Positions 23,217 through 34,809 of a DNA stretch of 64,000 nt are shown in pieces. Position numbers and translations under genes: made by a program. How positions within the stretch are numbered: the first letter of the stretch is position 1; the number at the start of each line of letters is the position of its first letter. The stretch is from Tethya wilhelma (taxonomy: Eukaryota > Porifera > Demospongiae > Tethyida > Tethyidae). The stretch covers positions 1,731,967 through 1,795,966 of the forward strand of contig CAXIPT010000010.1 in NCBI GenBank assembly GCA_964030475.1. The letters are read 5' to 3'. Under the pieces are notes generated by a model that did not search any database, had not been told where the DNA came from, and was given only the letters and a program-made list of their open reading frames with translations.

Positions 23217-26200
23217 CATCCACAGATCAAACTGTCGATCTCAAACTCTCTCTTCTTCTCTGGATTCTCCTGGTGATCTCTGCTCTTCCTCTTCTCTACA
23301 TTCAAAGACACCATAGGAAACCTTTCTACTGGCTCAGCACCCTGGCTATCATTCGCTCTCTCGTCACACTTGGCATTCAACCAACGCTCTCCATTCTTGG
23401 AATACTGCAGGTGCGTTATGTATGTTCTTGATCACTTAAAGTGCAAATTCACCAAATTTTAAGCCTACAAATCTAGATCATTGTTCACAATCTACAACTT
23501 AAAACTGTGTACCTATCTAGACGTACCTCAATAGTACTTTTATTATTGAAATACTCCATTTGTTGGTTGTCTCTCCTCACAGCTTGTCAACAAAGGTGTC
23601 TTCATGATGAGTCTCTTTGCCAACAAAGGAATTCTTCGTCCCAACAAACAGTTTGACAACAAGAGTTGGTTTGACATTGCCAAAGACCTCCTTCTAGCCA
23701 AGGGTCTACCTTGGCACTGGTATTACCTGTGTGTATGTGTGGTGGGACTCATTGGTCACGAATTCTTCTACTGTTTGTTGGTAAGTGGATGCATGCATGT
23801 GATATCGTATACCATAGATCGAGAAATTTTCACTGCACTATAAATTTTCGCTTGTTTAATTTTTGCCACCTCAACCAATTCAGTAAAGATCGCCAACTGG
23901 AGTTCCATATAATTATACATACTAATTCACATACACTTGCAGCTGTTTGACATCATCAATCGCTTTGACACTCTTCGAAACGTGATGAAAAGTGTCACGA
24001 GGAATTGGCAGTCCATTCTCCTCACTGCTCTTCTCGCTCTTATCTCAATCTACATCTTTGCCATCGTTGGTTACGTCGCTTTCCCTGACGATTTCATGAT
24101 GCCTACGAACCCCCGAGATCATGTGACCCAATTAGACTCTTCGAGTGGAGTTTGTACAGCAGGTGAGTATATGTGTGTATGTTTGTCGACTTGCTTGCTC
24201 AGTATCCATAATCGCTTCGTTATACAAGGGACTGTAAGAATACACTCTCAATGCTTGTTTATACACATAATATTTAAAGATTAACCCCTTACTGTCTATT
24301 ATAATTGCAAAGACTATAATGAATTGCAATTCAAAGACATTTTTATACCCTTACTTCCTATGTATTCAACCAAACTTTAACCTATTACTACCTATTGTGA
24401 TGGCACAGACTGCCCACATGTTTAACCCTTTACTTCTCTTTGTGATCAATAAAAATTTTAACCCTTTACTGCCTATCGTTCATATATCCAGACGATGGTA
24501 CAAACTGCCAACAAATGCAGCGTGTAGAAATGGATGACTGGCCCACGTTTATGGAGCCGAGCTGCGAGACGCTCCTCATGTGCCTCATCACCACTGTCAA
24601 GGAGGGGGTGCAAGCAGGAGGGGGGATCAGCGATGTCCTTCGTAAACCTGGCAGCCATGTAAGAAAGATCTTTGTGTCTTTGTGAAAGATTATGTAGATA
24701 GGGAGTGTTTGTTTGTTTGTTTGTTTGTTATTTATTTGTTTTTGTTTTGTTTTACAAGAGGGCTTATTTAAAAATATAGATTTAGGTTTTGGAATTAATC
24801 AAAGGTATTTTTCTGTTAGATAGTTTTTAGTCAGTCATGGCGCATTCACAAGTTTCGTGAAGAATTTTAGTGAAGAAAAGTTAAAGTTTTTTGTTCTGTA
24901 TTTACATTCTTTCAATTTCTGTGTGTGCTTGCATTTGGAAATTGACCGGTGCATATGAATAGTAGTATATACTATTATGCAAGCTCTTGTAGCTCAGTGG
25001 TAAGAGCATAGAAGTAGAATCCTGAGTTCGAATCCCTGCTAGATCTAAAGATTTTTTTCTAACGATATATTTCTTGTGTTATGCTCATTCTAAATCGTCC
25101 ACAGGAGAAGCTGTTCACTCTCCGTGTACTCTACGACCTTTCATTCTTCTTTATAATCATTATTATCATCATTCAAAACCTCATCTTTGGTGTCATCATC
25201 GACACCTTTGCCGAGCTCAGAGCAGAGTCCAACATGAGAGAGGAACAGAGGAAGAACAACTGCTTCATCTGTGGTAAGTAAGAACGGCTGCTTCGTCTGT
25301 GGTGAGATTGTATGTATGGAGTCGAACTTGAGGCTATAATATGCTAGGCAAAAAGTTACCAGCAATTTATTGCTGCTCCAGCATCTCAATTCTGCATTCT
25401 GTTGGTAATGCTGGGAAACAAAGTGCTGGCACCTGAGAGAACAGTGTTGGCATAGAGATCCTTGGATGTAGGCAGTACAGCAGACATTGAGTGAAGAAGT
25501 TGTTGGTTGGATTAGAGAAGCTTTCTATTTTAAGCAACATGTTGCTTCTCTCAGTATTTGCTGTGCCTTTTAGATGTTTGCACGGTCTTATCTTTTCAAG
25601 CAATCCCAAACCTATAGGAACCCTCCCAATGCCAAGTGTCTAGTAGATTGGAAATGGCCGAGACACTCATGTATATGTATATGTATTGCTTTCAGTGTAA
25701 TTGCTTGTGTGTTTGTTTTTTTTGTTTTTTTTGTTATTCATTACTCCTAACTTTTGAACAATACTTTGAATCTGAAAGTCCTTTTTTAGTCATTCACTGT
25801 TTCAATAAGCTTTGTTGTGATTACTGAATGCAGTTGGTATTAATAAAAATTCCCAATGGTAAATAAAGATAACAATTGATGTATGATTTCTCAATATTAT
25901 TTTCGTATCTTTACTATTCTTGCAGGCTTACCTCGTGGTGATTTTGAAAACAAAGACGTCACCTTCCAGCAGCATGTGACTCAAGAGCACAACGTATGGC
26001 ACTACCTCTACTTCATAGTACACATCAAGACCAAAGACACAACTGAGTTCACTGGCCCTGAGAGCTATGTCTATGAATTGATAGAGCCGTCATTCCAGGT
26101 GAGTATGCTAATACCATATAGCTCTATTTAAAATTTTCGTGGTACAATTTTTTTTTCATGAATTTTGTGTTTAGACTGCGTATTACGGAAATTTTCTCTG

Positions 26201-27688
26201 TGAAAATTTAGAAAACCGTATGTCAGCAATCTCATAAATTCAAATATCATGATAATTCATGAAATTTTTTTAAAACAGCAAAGATAAACTTTTCATGAAC
26301 TTTTTGTGCCACGAAAATTTGGAGCTAAAGGGTAGTGCTATAGGGTTGTGTACATATACTTCACATACATACATTATGTTCTTGACAGCTTAATGGCACA
26401 CAAGTTTGTTTATTTGTTTGTTTGTTTTGTTGGGTTTTTTTGTATGCATATTATTTTTCCTTGCTCCTAGTTTCATTTTAACTAACGTTTCTATCATACA
26501 TTGAAACGTCCTTATTACATGTGCAACACATTATGCCTTAATTATAGGGTAAGACCCCTGACCTGGAGTGGTTTCCAAGGTTACGGTGTATGTCGTTGAA
26601 CACTGAGGAGGCGGAGCCTGAACAGAACGAGATGAGAGACCTCCAGAGACAACTCAAAGAAACGACATCTCTCGTCAAGACACTAACCTTCCAACTCAGT
26701 GATCTCAGAGAGAAGGTAGCAATTTGAAAGAGAGCTAAAGTCCACTGATCTAGTTTGAGAAATTGAATAGACAATGTCAAACCAGCTTTTGTTATCCAAC
26801 CAATTTCAAAATTACAAGCCCCATTGGAAAGCGCTCATTCTTCCCGTTCTTTTGATTGCTTTTCAAGCTTTCTACACCTTACTAATCAACAGTAAGCTAC
26901 TTTGACCTAAGAAAAGTATTGCATGGATCTCCTTATTTCACTTCCAGTGGCATACGGACTTTTACTGACCAGACAAACTTTTACTGTTCAAGGAACGGAG
27001 GGGTTGTTTTGTTTTGTGTTTATTTTTCTGGCACAAGATGATTTCACTCACCCAAAATTAATGTAAAATTAATTATTGTCAGATAAAGTTGGAACACTCG
27101 TTTCCGGGCAAATTTACTAGCTTGTACATAAAAATGAATGGTCCTATCAATCCCAGAGAAGAAATGTTTTATATTAATTTTGTCCGAAATTTGTCAAGCT
27201 TTTCACAATGTTTAGGTGGTTTTTGAAAAAATAAAGGAACCAGAGCTGTCTTTTGAGTTGTAGCCAGGAAGTTACTAAACATATCAAACATGACCAGAAA
27301 CCTTACAATTTAAGTGCTCTTATGCAGCTACTATTGCGCGAGTAATAATAACTGCGCAATATACGGCACTACACGAGCGTTCCCATTTTTCTGGCCCCAA
27401 AAACACAAACAACAAAAAAAGTCACGATTTCTTTTGTAGTAACATCCGGTCGACTATATAGTGACACAGTTCCTCAGTCTATAAAGCATTATTTTTCATA
27501 CACAGGATTTTCTTTGAGTTTTTATCTATCACTGATTTACACTCATTCATGAATTCCTTCCTTAGATGATTGAACAACGGAAGCTTCAACAAAGAAAGAC
27601 GCTCCACGAACAGCTACCCATGCAACCTAGCCTCAATCCTCATCACATCAGAATGGCCTCCTACCCTGCAGCTGCAAGCAACCTTTAG
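21037..27688 (+). CDS. ITPR: IP3 receptor, C-terminal channel part (gapped)
   Basis: Inositol 1,4,5-trisphosphate receptor, the ER Ca2+ release channel. Exons: 21037-21162, 21504-21611, 21772-22005, gap, 23226-23410, 23583-23780, 23943-24162, 24492-24658, 25105-25273, 25926-26098, 26548-26715, 27566-27688 (stop TAG). The first three cover the coupling region up to [10 protein letters not shown]. After the gap come S2-S5, the pore loop (exon 24492-24658), S6 with the [14 protein letters not shown] motif, a CFICG...H-x4-H linker motif and a C-terminal coiled coil ([10 protein letters not shown]...). The filter reads GGGISD where the family has GGGVGD or GGGIGD. Phases either side of the gap do not fit, so at least one exon is missing there. 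The large N-terminal ligand-binding part is not seen upstream. Confidence 0.93.
21714..21770 (+). repeat. CT then CA microsatellite abutting an exon
   Basis: A (CT)n run followed by a (CA)n run leads directly into the AG acceptor of the exon at 21772, so the microsatellite supplies the pyrimidine-rich tract. Confidence 0.85.
22018..22792. other. Assembly gap between GT and CT microsatellites
   Basis: A GT run (22018-22074), 637 unknown bases (22075-22711) and a CT run (22712-22792). The gap lies inside the IP3-receptor gene and must hide at least S1 and the end of the coupling domain. By comparison with the family, several hundred residues are missing, so the true distance is probably larger than the run of N. 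Confidence 0.9.
24982..25060 (+). repeat. tRNA-derived SINE, copy 2
   Basis: Has a good A box (TAGCTCAGTGGTAAGAGCA) and B box (GAGTTCGAATCCC), but the spacing between them is too short for a normal anticodon arm. The tail CTAGATCTAAAGA plus T run resembles copy 1 at 4178-4278. It lies in an IP3-receptor intron. Confidence 0.7.
26131..26327. mobile_element. Small inverted-repeat element in IP3-receptor intron
   Basis: Ends AAATTTTCGTGGTACA and TGTGCCACGAAAATTT are inverted near-copies, about 200 bases apart, with no coding sequence between. Typical MITE organisation. Confidence 0.6.
26735..26900. mobile_element. MITE family 1 copy
   Basis: CTAAAGTCCACTGATCTAGT start followed by GTTTGAGA and a CATTGGAAAGCGCTCATTCT segment shared with 16192-16384 and 17996-18186. 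The right end is less clear. Confidence 0.55.
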
Positions 27689-27990
27689 TAGAAGAGGAGG
27701 AAGGAAAAACACAAATTATTTTAAAAGGCTGTTTTTTTTTCTCTCTTTTTCTTTTCATTTCTTTTTTCTGTTTTATTCAGCGAACTCTTACAGTCTCTCA
27801 GAAATGATTTAGGTGATTTTAGTGTTATTATTATTATTGTTGTGTAATTTTATTCAAGAGTTAGTTTGTGAGTTAATCAGACCACAAGTTTGTCGTTTTT
27901 ACTAGAATCTAGATGACACAGTTATTTCTTTCTTTTGTTTAATTATTTTTTGACAATTAATTGCGATCAGTTAATTGATCTATATATATA
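27030..27990 (+). repeat. Tandem duplication, copy 1 (IP3-receptor last exon)
   Basis: The last IP3-receptor exon, part of the intron before it and about 300 bases of 3' sequence are repeated in direct orientation at about 29046-29840. Copy 1 has an extra segment of about 200 bases upstream of the exon. Confidence 0.85.
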
Positions 27991-29045
27991 TATTATAATT
28001 ATTTTCTTGATATTGAAATTCACATGCAATGTATTATATATACATGCATCACATGCGGTATGCATGCGCGACTGTTGTACGTAACTGTGAGCAGTCTGCA
28101 TATAATATTATACACAAAACATATTGCACTATATAGGCTTGACAGATTCNGTCATTAAATCATGGCTTTAGACCCCCTTGAAAAGTTATTACTTTTGAGA
28201 AAGTAACCCCCTACACCCAATTAACGGGTCCTCCACAGGGTCTGTATGCTTATTAAATGGAATATATAGCCCATAATATTGCATGATCGATGACTGCATG
28301 CAAGGAAGATCAGAGCGCTAGCGATAATATTATGGGGAAATATTCAGCTTGAGGGTGGTACGTAGTATTAGCCCGACCAACGGGAAGGACAATACAGAGC
28401 CCAAGAGCTGAATATATTATAATAATATCCCCAATATTGCCCGACCTTGGAGTGCAATAATAGAGTTATTATAATTATGACTCCATGATAATTCTTCAGC
28501 AACAAATCACGGCCACTTAAACACAAACCACGCAGTATGTACTATGTATAGCTATAGGTATATATAGCTGTAGCTGTTTATACATGTTGCTAAAAGTATC
28601 TGCGTGGTTACTATGTGAATTGACCCATCAATTAATTATAAGCACGTGCACATGTCTAGCTCTTGTATTCATGATTAAAAAGTGTGCAATTATACAGGGA
28701 AAATATACCTCTTTCAGGCGTAAGAAATTTCATCAGATTCTGTCTTTTTATTGTATCTTGGTCAAATTCCTGCTTTGCACTAGGCATCATTATAAAGGCC
28801 ACAAAGCCAAGAGCCAATGGCCATAAGGCCGTGTTTTGCAATAACCCCCTCTGCAGATCTGAGCTGCCGGGCCGGGATTGGAAACTTCTCACGTGCGTAT
28901 ATCTTATGTACAGATTACACCACAGTAAGCGGCCAGTTCAAGAAATGAGAAAGACCATCGGATTTCTGTCCTTGGAACGCTACAGAGACTTTATCCAAGT
29001 CTATACTAAAAATAAGTATGATTTTGTTTCTAACAAGTGACTGTA
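27991..29045. other. Spacer between the duplicated last exons
   Basis: Contains a single unknown base at 28150, dispersed repeat C (about 28300-28690, matching 1340-1700 in reverse) and a 118-codon open frame at 28684-29040 that I could not tie to any protein family. Confidence 0.5.
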
Positions 29046-29365
29046 AGATGGCACAAGATGATTTCACTCACCCTAAAATTATTGTCAGAAAAAGTTGAAA
29101 CACTCATTTCCAGGCAAATTTACTAGCTTGTACAGCTTGTACATAAAAATGAATGGTCCTATTAATCCCAGAGAAGATATGTTTAAATTTTGTCAGAAAT
29201 TTGTCAAGCTTTTCACAATGTTCAGGTGGTTTTTGAAAAAATGAAGGAACTGTTTTTGAGTCATAGAAATTTTTCACTATAAAGCATTATAATTTTCATG
29301 CGCATGATTTTCTTTGAATTTTTATCTATCACTGATTTACACTCATTCGTGAATTCCTTTCTTAG

Positions 29366-29488
29366 ATGATTGAACAACGGAAGCTTCAACAGAGAAAGAC
29401 GCTCCACGAACAGCTACCCATGCAACCTAGCCTCAATCTTCATCACATCAGAATGGCTTCCTACCCTGCAGCTGCAAGCAACCTTTAG
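29366..29488 (+). pseudogene. Second copy of the IP3-receptor last exon
   Basis: A 123-base open exon preceded by the same acceptor (TTTCTTAG) and ending in TAG at the same place. The predicted 40 residues differ by one substitution, Pro to Leu (NPHH to NLHH). It could serve as an alternative terminal exon or be an unused duplicate. No further IP3-receptor exons accompany it. Confidence 0.8.
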
Positions 29489-29840
29489 TAGAAGAGAAGG
29501 AGGAAAGAAAAAGACAAATAATGATTTTAAAATGCCGTTTCTTTTTTTCTCTTTTTCTTTTCGTTTCTTTTTTCTGTTTTATTCAGTGAACTCTTTCAGT
29601 CTCTCAGAAATGATTTAGGTGATTTTAGTGTTGTTATTATTATTATTATTATTATTGTGTAATTTTATTCAAGAGTTAGTTTGTGAGTTAATCAGACCAC
29701 AAGTTTGTCATTTTTACTAGAATCTAGATGACACAGCTATTTCCTTCTTTTGCTTAATAATTATTATTTTTTGATGATTACAATTGATCTATTTTCTTGA
29801 TATTGAAATTCACATACAATGTATTATGCATGCATCTCAT

Positions 29841-31204
29841 GAAGGATGTGGCTGTTGTATATAGTTACATGTATGTATTATACAGATATTAATAACTGGC
29901 AAGGACTGAGTAAGTCAGTGACGAGTATGTATTTGACGAATCGAACAGTGACTCATTCAAGATGCAACTGATGAAGAGAGTTCAAAACTTCTACGATTGT
30001 TAAGTTGTCTGCAAACAAACGCTGTCTGGAAACCCCGCCCATTACTCTAGTTTATTTATTATAATTGGGGCGAGCCGGAGCGAGCCCCACACTAGTGTAG
30101 TCAACGGCGAAATTTTCTATATATTATATGATGTTATATGTTATATATTTGTCGTCTGTCGTACGTCCTCGTCTTATAAGAATGGTATTTGTTTATGACG
30201 ATCATTGCCAGTGCATCTCAATCTACAGCGCATGCGCGTAGGTCCACGTGTTCATCGTGATTTTTGCACTTCAATCAGAGAGAAACTTGATCAGTGGTGA
30301 CTGAGAAAGAAAGCTGCTGCTTGAGCTGAAAAGAGAGTAAACTTAAATACTCGCCAAGCTGGTGCCCTTTTAGTTAACTGAGCCATGCAATGACCGGAGA
30401 GACCACAATTAGAGGGGCTGAAAACTACCAAAAGGGAGCATAGCTGAGTAGAGGATAGCAAAGCCCCAAAATCAACAGGTAGTACTGCTGGCTCCTATAC
30501 TAGCACATACACCTACCTGTCAGTTCTTGAACAACTAGCAATCGGATCTTTCTGCTCAGTCATGCTATATACATTTTCAAGTATACTTTACTTCATTTGT
30601 CCCACATCAGGCCTGGTTAATATTCAGCTTTCATTTTTATGTGTATTGTATAGCTGAAGTAACATAAATTATTATTGATGAAATTTAATTGTTTGCTACA
30701 TAGCAATGATAACGGCTCGCCCCTTTAATGTTCAACATCGTCACTAGTTTATATAATTATACCCTGTTTTTTTGTTGTTGTTTTGGTGTTTGTTTTATGG
30801 CTGTATGACGTGAATGACGTACGTGAACTAATTTTTGCGTTTTTGGAGCAATCCGCAAAAATAAGGTTATAATATTTTTATTATTATTATTACTATTATC
30901 TCAAATATACACACCAATAATAGGTGCAAAAGAAAAGAGAAAGTATGATATAGAAAATGGTTAGTCACAGCTGCAGCATACAGAATTAATGATTAAGTTT
31001 GTAGTGTCAATAGAGTCAAAAACCAATACGAATGCATATATATGTCTCGTGCAAATTCAGCGCACATCACATCATAGTACCCGCAAAATTTGTAACACTA
31101 CACTACTAAGGGAGCAGGGCCGGGGGCAATCAACGTCATCAAAACCTTGAAGTGATACCGGTAGTTATTTTTGCCATACGGAAGTGACTAATTGCACCGG
31201 CAAT
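29841..31204. other. Intergenic with a GGGGCGAGCCG element
   Basis: About 30067-30724 is bounded by inverted GGGGCGAGCCG / CGGCTCGCCCC ends, a non-autonomous element of about 655 bases. 30890-31180 is spacer upstream of the glycosyltransferase. No gene seen. Confidence 0.55.
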
Positions 31205-33160
31205 ATGGCCACACCGAAAACTAGAAAGAGTTTCATATTTGTTTTTGTTGTTTCTCTGAGTCTCCTAGCTCTATTAGTCTTCCAAGTGTATCGCCTACCC
31301 GGCCAATGGGGGGATGTTACAATAGACATCGTAGAAGTCCGACTATCCCTACCTGCACAGTTATCCAACGACAATGACACCAGGAAAGCTTCCTCTAGAA
31401 CTAAAACTTTACACCATTTATCGGGTAAACTCGTTCAAGACCGATTTGTGACGACTCAGCTAGCCCTCGAACAAGTCAATCAGCACTTCTTAGACCGCAC
31501 AAAGAAAGAAAATGAACTGGATGTCAAAGGCCGCCAGCAACTGATCGAGAGTACAAAACAATACAAGATGTTTGTGGGTATCTTGACTGCCAAGAGAGAG
31601 CCTCCAACGGTGGTGAGGATGGCTAGAGAGTTGGTACAACAAGTTAAGGAAGGAGATTACAAGTTTGCCGTCTGGATAAGCCACTCAGCTTCTGGTGAAA
31701 CCAACATGATACGCCAATTGGAAGACATGGGGTTTAAAGTTTATGTAAGGAACAGTTCGTATCCTGAATTACAACCAGAAAGGATTCGAATAACTTTTGG
31801 TGACTCTGTAGATCGTGTGAAGTGGAGGACTTCAGAAGGTAAGGGTAATACCCTTACCTTTATATAATTTGTGCACTCAAGCCTTGCATGGATCAGGGAT
31901 GGGGCCAACTGAGTGCATGTGATCAACTTTGACCTTTAATTCACTTCAGAATCTTGAAGCCCTTGAGGTTTGAGTTTTGGCATCTAAAGGTACTACTCTA
32001 GAACTACAAGACCAATATTAATAAGAATCTTTGAAGATCCATAATCAGTTATCAAGGAGAGAGAGAGAGAGGGGGGGGGGGGGGCATTTTGATCTGCAAA
32101 AAAAAATATCACAATAAAAAAAATTGAAAATCTAGGGGGGTCTGGCAGCATACTAAATTACATACAGACAGCCCATTCCAATAATAATGTTTAAGTTTAT
32201 TATGGAATTAATAATAATTATTATAACACTGTTTTCATGCCCTTTGTTTCATTATAGTTTTGGACTATACCAATCTGCTAGAGCGTTCTCTTGAATACAA
32301 TACTGACTATACTCTCATACTTGAGGATGATTTAAAACCAGCTAGATATGCTCTCGACAAAACTTACATGGTTGCAGAACAGCAACTTCCCCGCTATCAA
32401 AATTGGGTTGTCTTGTCGCTTTTTGGAAAAGTTTATCGGCAGCAACCTCTTGTGCCTGTTACCTGCTGTGGTACACATGGTAGTTGTGCTTTACTATTCA
32501 ACAGGACTACAGTCAAAAATTTGATAGATTATCTTAGAAATGATCCATACAAGGCTCCCATAGATATGATGATCGCAAAATATGCAGATGTGGTCAAGAA
32601 TGGGGATATTTACATGAGGTCTCCTAATCTGTTTCAGCATATAAGTGCACAGTCATCTTTCAAACTGCAGGTATATGTTTTAATATAATTATTATAGTGA
32701 CTGTACGCATGCATGTGCTGTGGTTGCACGCACATGCACACACACACACACACACACACGTGATACATGGCAGTCAAAAGAGAAGAGATACACACACAGA
32801 ACAAGAAGTATATCTTTCTTACTCGATGAGGACAACAAGACTTGTGATTCTATTCCTTCAAAACAAGATGGCTACATTGGTTGTTTCATAGACCAGGCAG
32901 GTCCAGAGAGAAGAGATCTCAGTGGCTTGTATGCAGATAGGGAGAATAGTTATCAAAAATCTTCTCTCAATTTCTGCAAGAAATTCTGCAAAGGTTATCG
33001 CTACATGGGCTTACAGAATGGAGGTGACTGTCATTGTGGGAATGAGTTTGGAGTGTATGGTTGGGCAAAGGAGAGCGACTGCAATATGCCATGTTCACAA
33101 GAGAGGACTAGAATGTGTGGCGGTGACCTCAGAAACAGTGTCTACAGGATTGATGGTTAA
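31205..33160 (+). CDS. MGAT4-like glycosyltransferase with C-terminal WSC domain
   Basis: Predicted Golgi type II membrane protein, 477 aa. Exons: 31205-31838, 32258-32670, 32774-33160. The ATG at 31205 is preferred because it leads straight into a short basic N-terminus and a TM at about residues 10-29. A GT54/MGAT4-like region follows: FVGILTAKR (about 120), FGD (198-200), KWR (206-208), LDY, and the acidic metal-site motif LEDD at 233-236. GT54 enzymes add GlcNAc to N-glycan cores; the substrate here is unproven. Residues 381-477 form a WSC domain with eight cysteines (386, 417, 421, 435, 437, 452, 456, 464), a putative carbohydrate-binding module. The exon 3 acceptor at 32774 follows a CA run and is the least certain junction. 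Confidence 0.82.
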
Positions 33161-33796
33161 TTATTATTTTTTTCAAATTTCTTATAGTAATTATGGATCA
33201 TGAGTACAAAATCATATACAAATTGGGCCTACCACATAATTAAATTTTTGCGTACCCGAAAATTCCGCAACACTACTCAAGCACTTGCTTAACGATAGAC
33301 AATATTATTAAGCATGCATTTTTTGTTCGTATCTTGCCATGGAAATGTATTTTCAAACTTCCACCAAAGTGGAATGTGTTAGTATGAGGAAAGACAATGT
33401 TGCTGACAAAGTTTGGTTGCCATAACAACAGGGAATTAACATTAACTAAAAAGACTTGCATTATAATTTTGTGCTGACATGTTACTCAGTATAGAGAGTC
33501 AGACAATGCAAGGCCTGAAATAGTTTTTCTATAAATTATATTAATTCTAGTGTCAGAAGTTTGCACTAATCAGTTAATTGCAGCCTAGTAGGCTGAATAA
33601 GGCACGAAGCTCAGTAAAACTTGTTACATCAAGTTGTGTTGTATAGTGGCTCAAAAAAGACAGTGTCTGTCGAGATTGAACTTCTGCACAGAGAGGCTTC
33701 TGCTCAAGTTCTCACAATCTGATTGATCGACTCAGTATAACTGAACTGTTCAACAATACTTTATGAGTTTATTCACACGGCATTTGCTTTCAAAGT
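33161..33796. other. Intergenic, nothing recognised
   Basis: AT-rich 3' flank of the glycosyltransferase. No exon, RNA or repeat that I can support. Confidence 0.4.
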
Positions 33797-34507
33797 AGGG
33801 ATTCCGGACGCCACAAAATTCCATTGAATTTAGCAGGGCGTCTATAGAAGCTAGACCCAACATTTTAGTACCAAAAGATAGCTTATGGTAAGGCCAAGCT
33901 AGCGGTGTAAGTTAATTAAGACTAGCTCAAACTGTTCACATTTTACGCATCAGTTTAATTTTTACCATACAAACTTCCTGTGACAAAACGCGCGATCGCG
34001 CAGGCCTAATCTTTTCCACTCAGATTGTAGAGAATTTACCCAGCTATTAGCGGCTGTTGATTGTAAATATCTGTAATGGCTTCGAAGATATAGCCTGTTT
34101 GGTACGTATACTGGCATATCAACCCGGTTCGGAATCCCTATTCAAAGGTAGGGATTCCGGACCCCACAAAATTCCATTGAATTTTGCAGGGCGTCTGTAG
34201 AAGCTAGACCCAACATTTTGGTACCAAAAGATAGATTATGGTAAGGCCAAACTAGCAGTGTGAGTTAATTTAGACTAGCTCAAACTGCTCACATTTTACG
34301 CATCAGTTTAATTTTTACCATACAAACTTCCTGTGTAACAAAACGCAATCGCGCAGGCCTAATTTTTGTTAGTCTGAAATTCTTTGGTACTCAGATTGTA
34401 GAGAATTTACCCAGCTATTAGCGGCTGTTAGTTGTTTGTAAATATCTATAACGACCTCAAAGATATAGCCTGTTTGGTGCTGGCATATCAACCGTCCGGA
34501 ATCCCTA
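33797..34507. mobile_element. Two tandem MITEs with TAGGGATTCCGGA ends
   Basis: Copies at about 33797-34142 and 34149-34507, separated by TTCAAAGG-like sequence. Each starts TAGGGATTCCGGA and ends with its complement (TCCGGAATCCCTA or TTCGGAATCCCTA). The copies are highly similar along their whole length. No coding sequence. Confidence 0.8.
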
Positions 34508-34809
34508 TTACACAAAGGCAGTCTCTGGCAGACTGTAGAATCTATATGGTAATTATTATATCAGCGATAGTCAAGCTTGCATGCAAGGTGTACGACTCTG
34601 GCAAACACTAGTCATACATACTACACACTATGCACTAGTAGTAAGTTAAGTACATTCAAATTTCAAGCTCTAAAACTATTTAATTGTGACGACCTTTTCC
34701 TACGAATGACCATACAAAAATTCGTCCAGAGATAATATAATTAATTCAGTATAAGATTAATAATTATTAGCTTACTGTACCGTAACCTTTCGTTTTATAA
34801 GCGAGTAAT

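Noticed and set aside
24982..25060. Functional tRNA gene
   Set aside because: The space between A and B boxes is too short for an anticodon arm, and a related copy shares its tail, so it is a SINE.
28684..29040. 118-codon open frame between the duplicated IP3-receptor exons
   Set aside because: It begins inside a dispersed repeat, shows no recognisable domain, and a comparable frame exists on the other strand.
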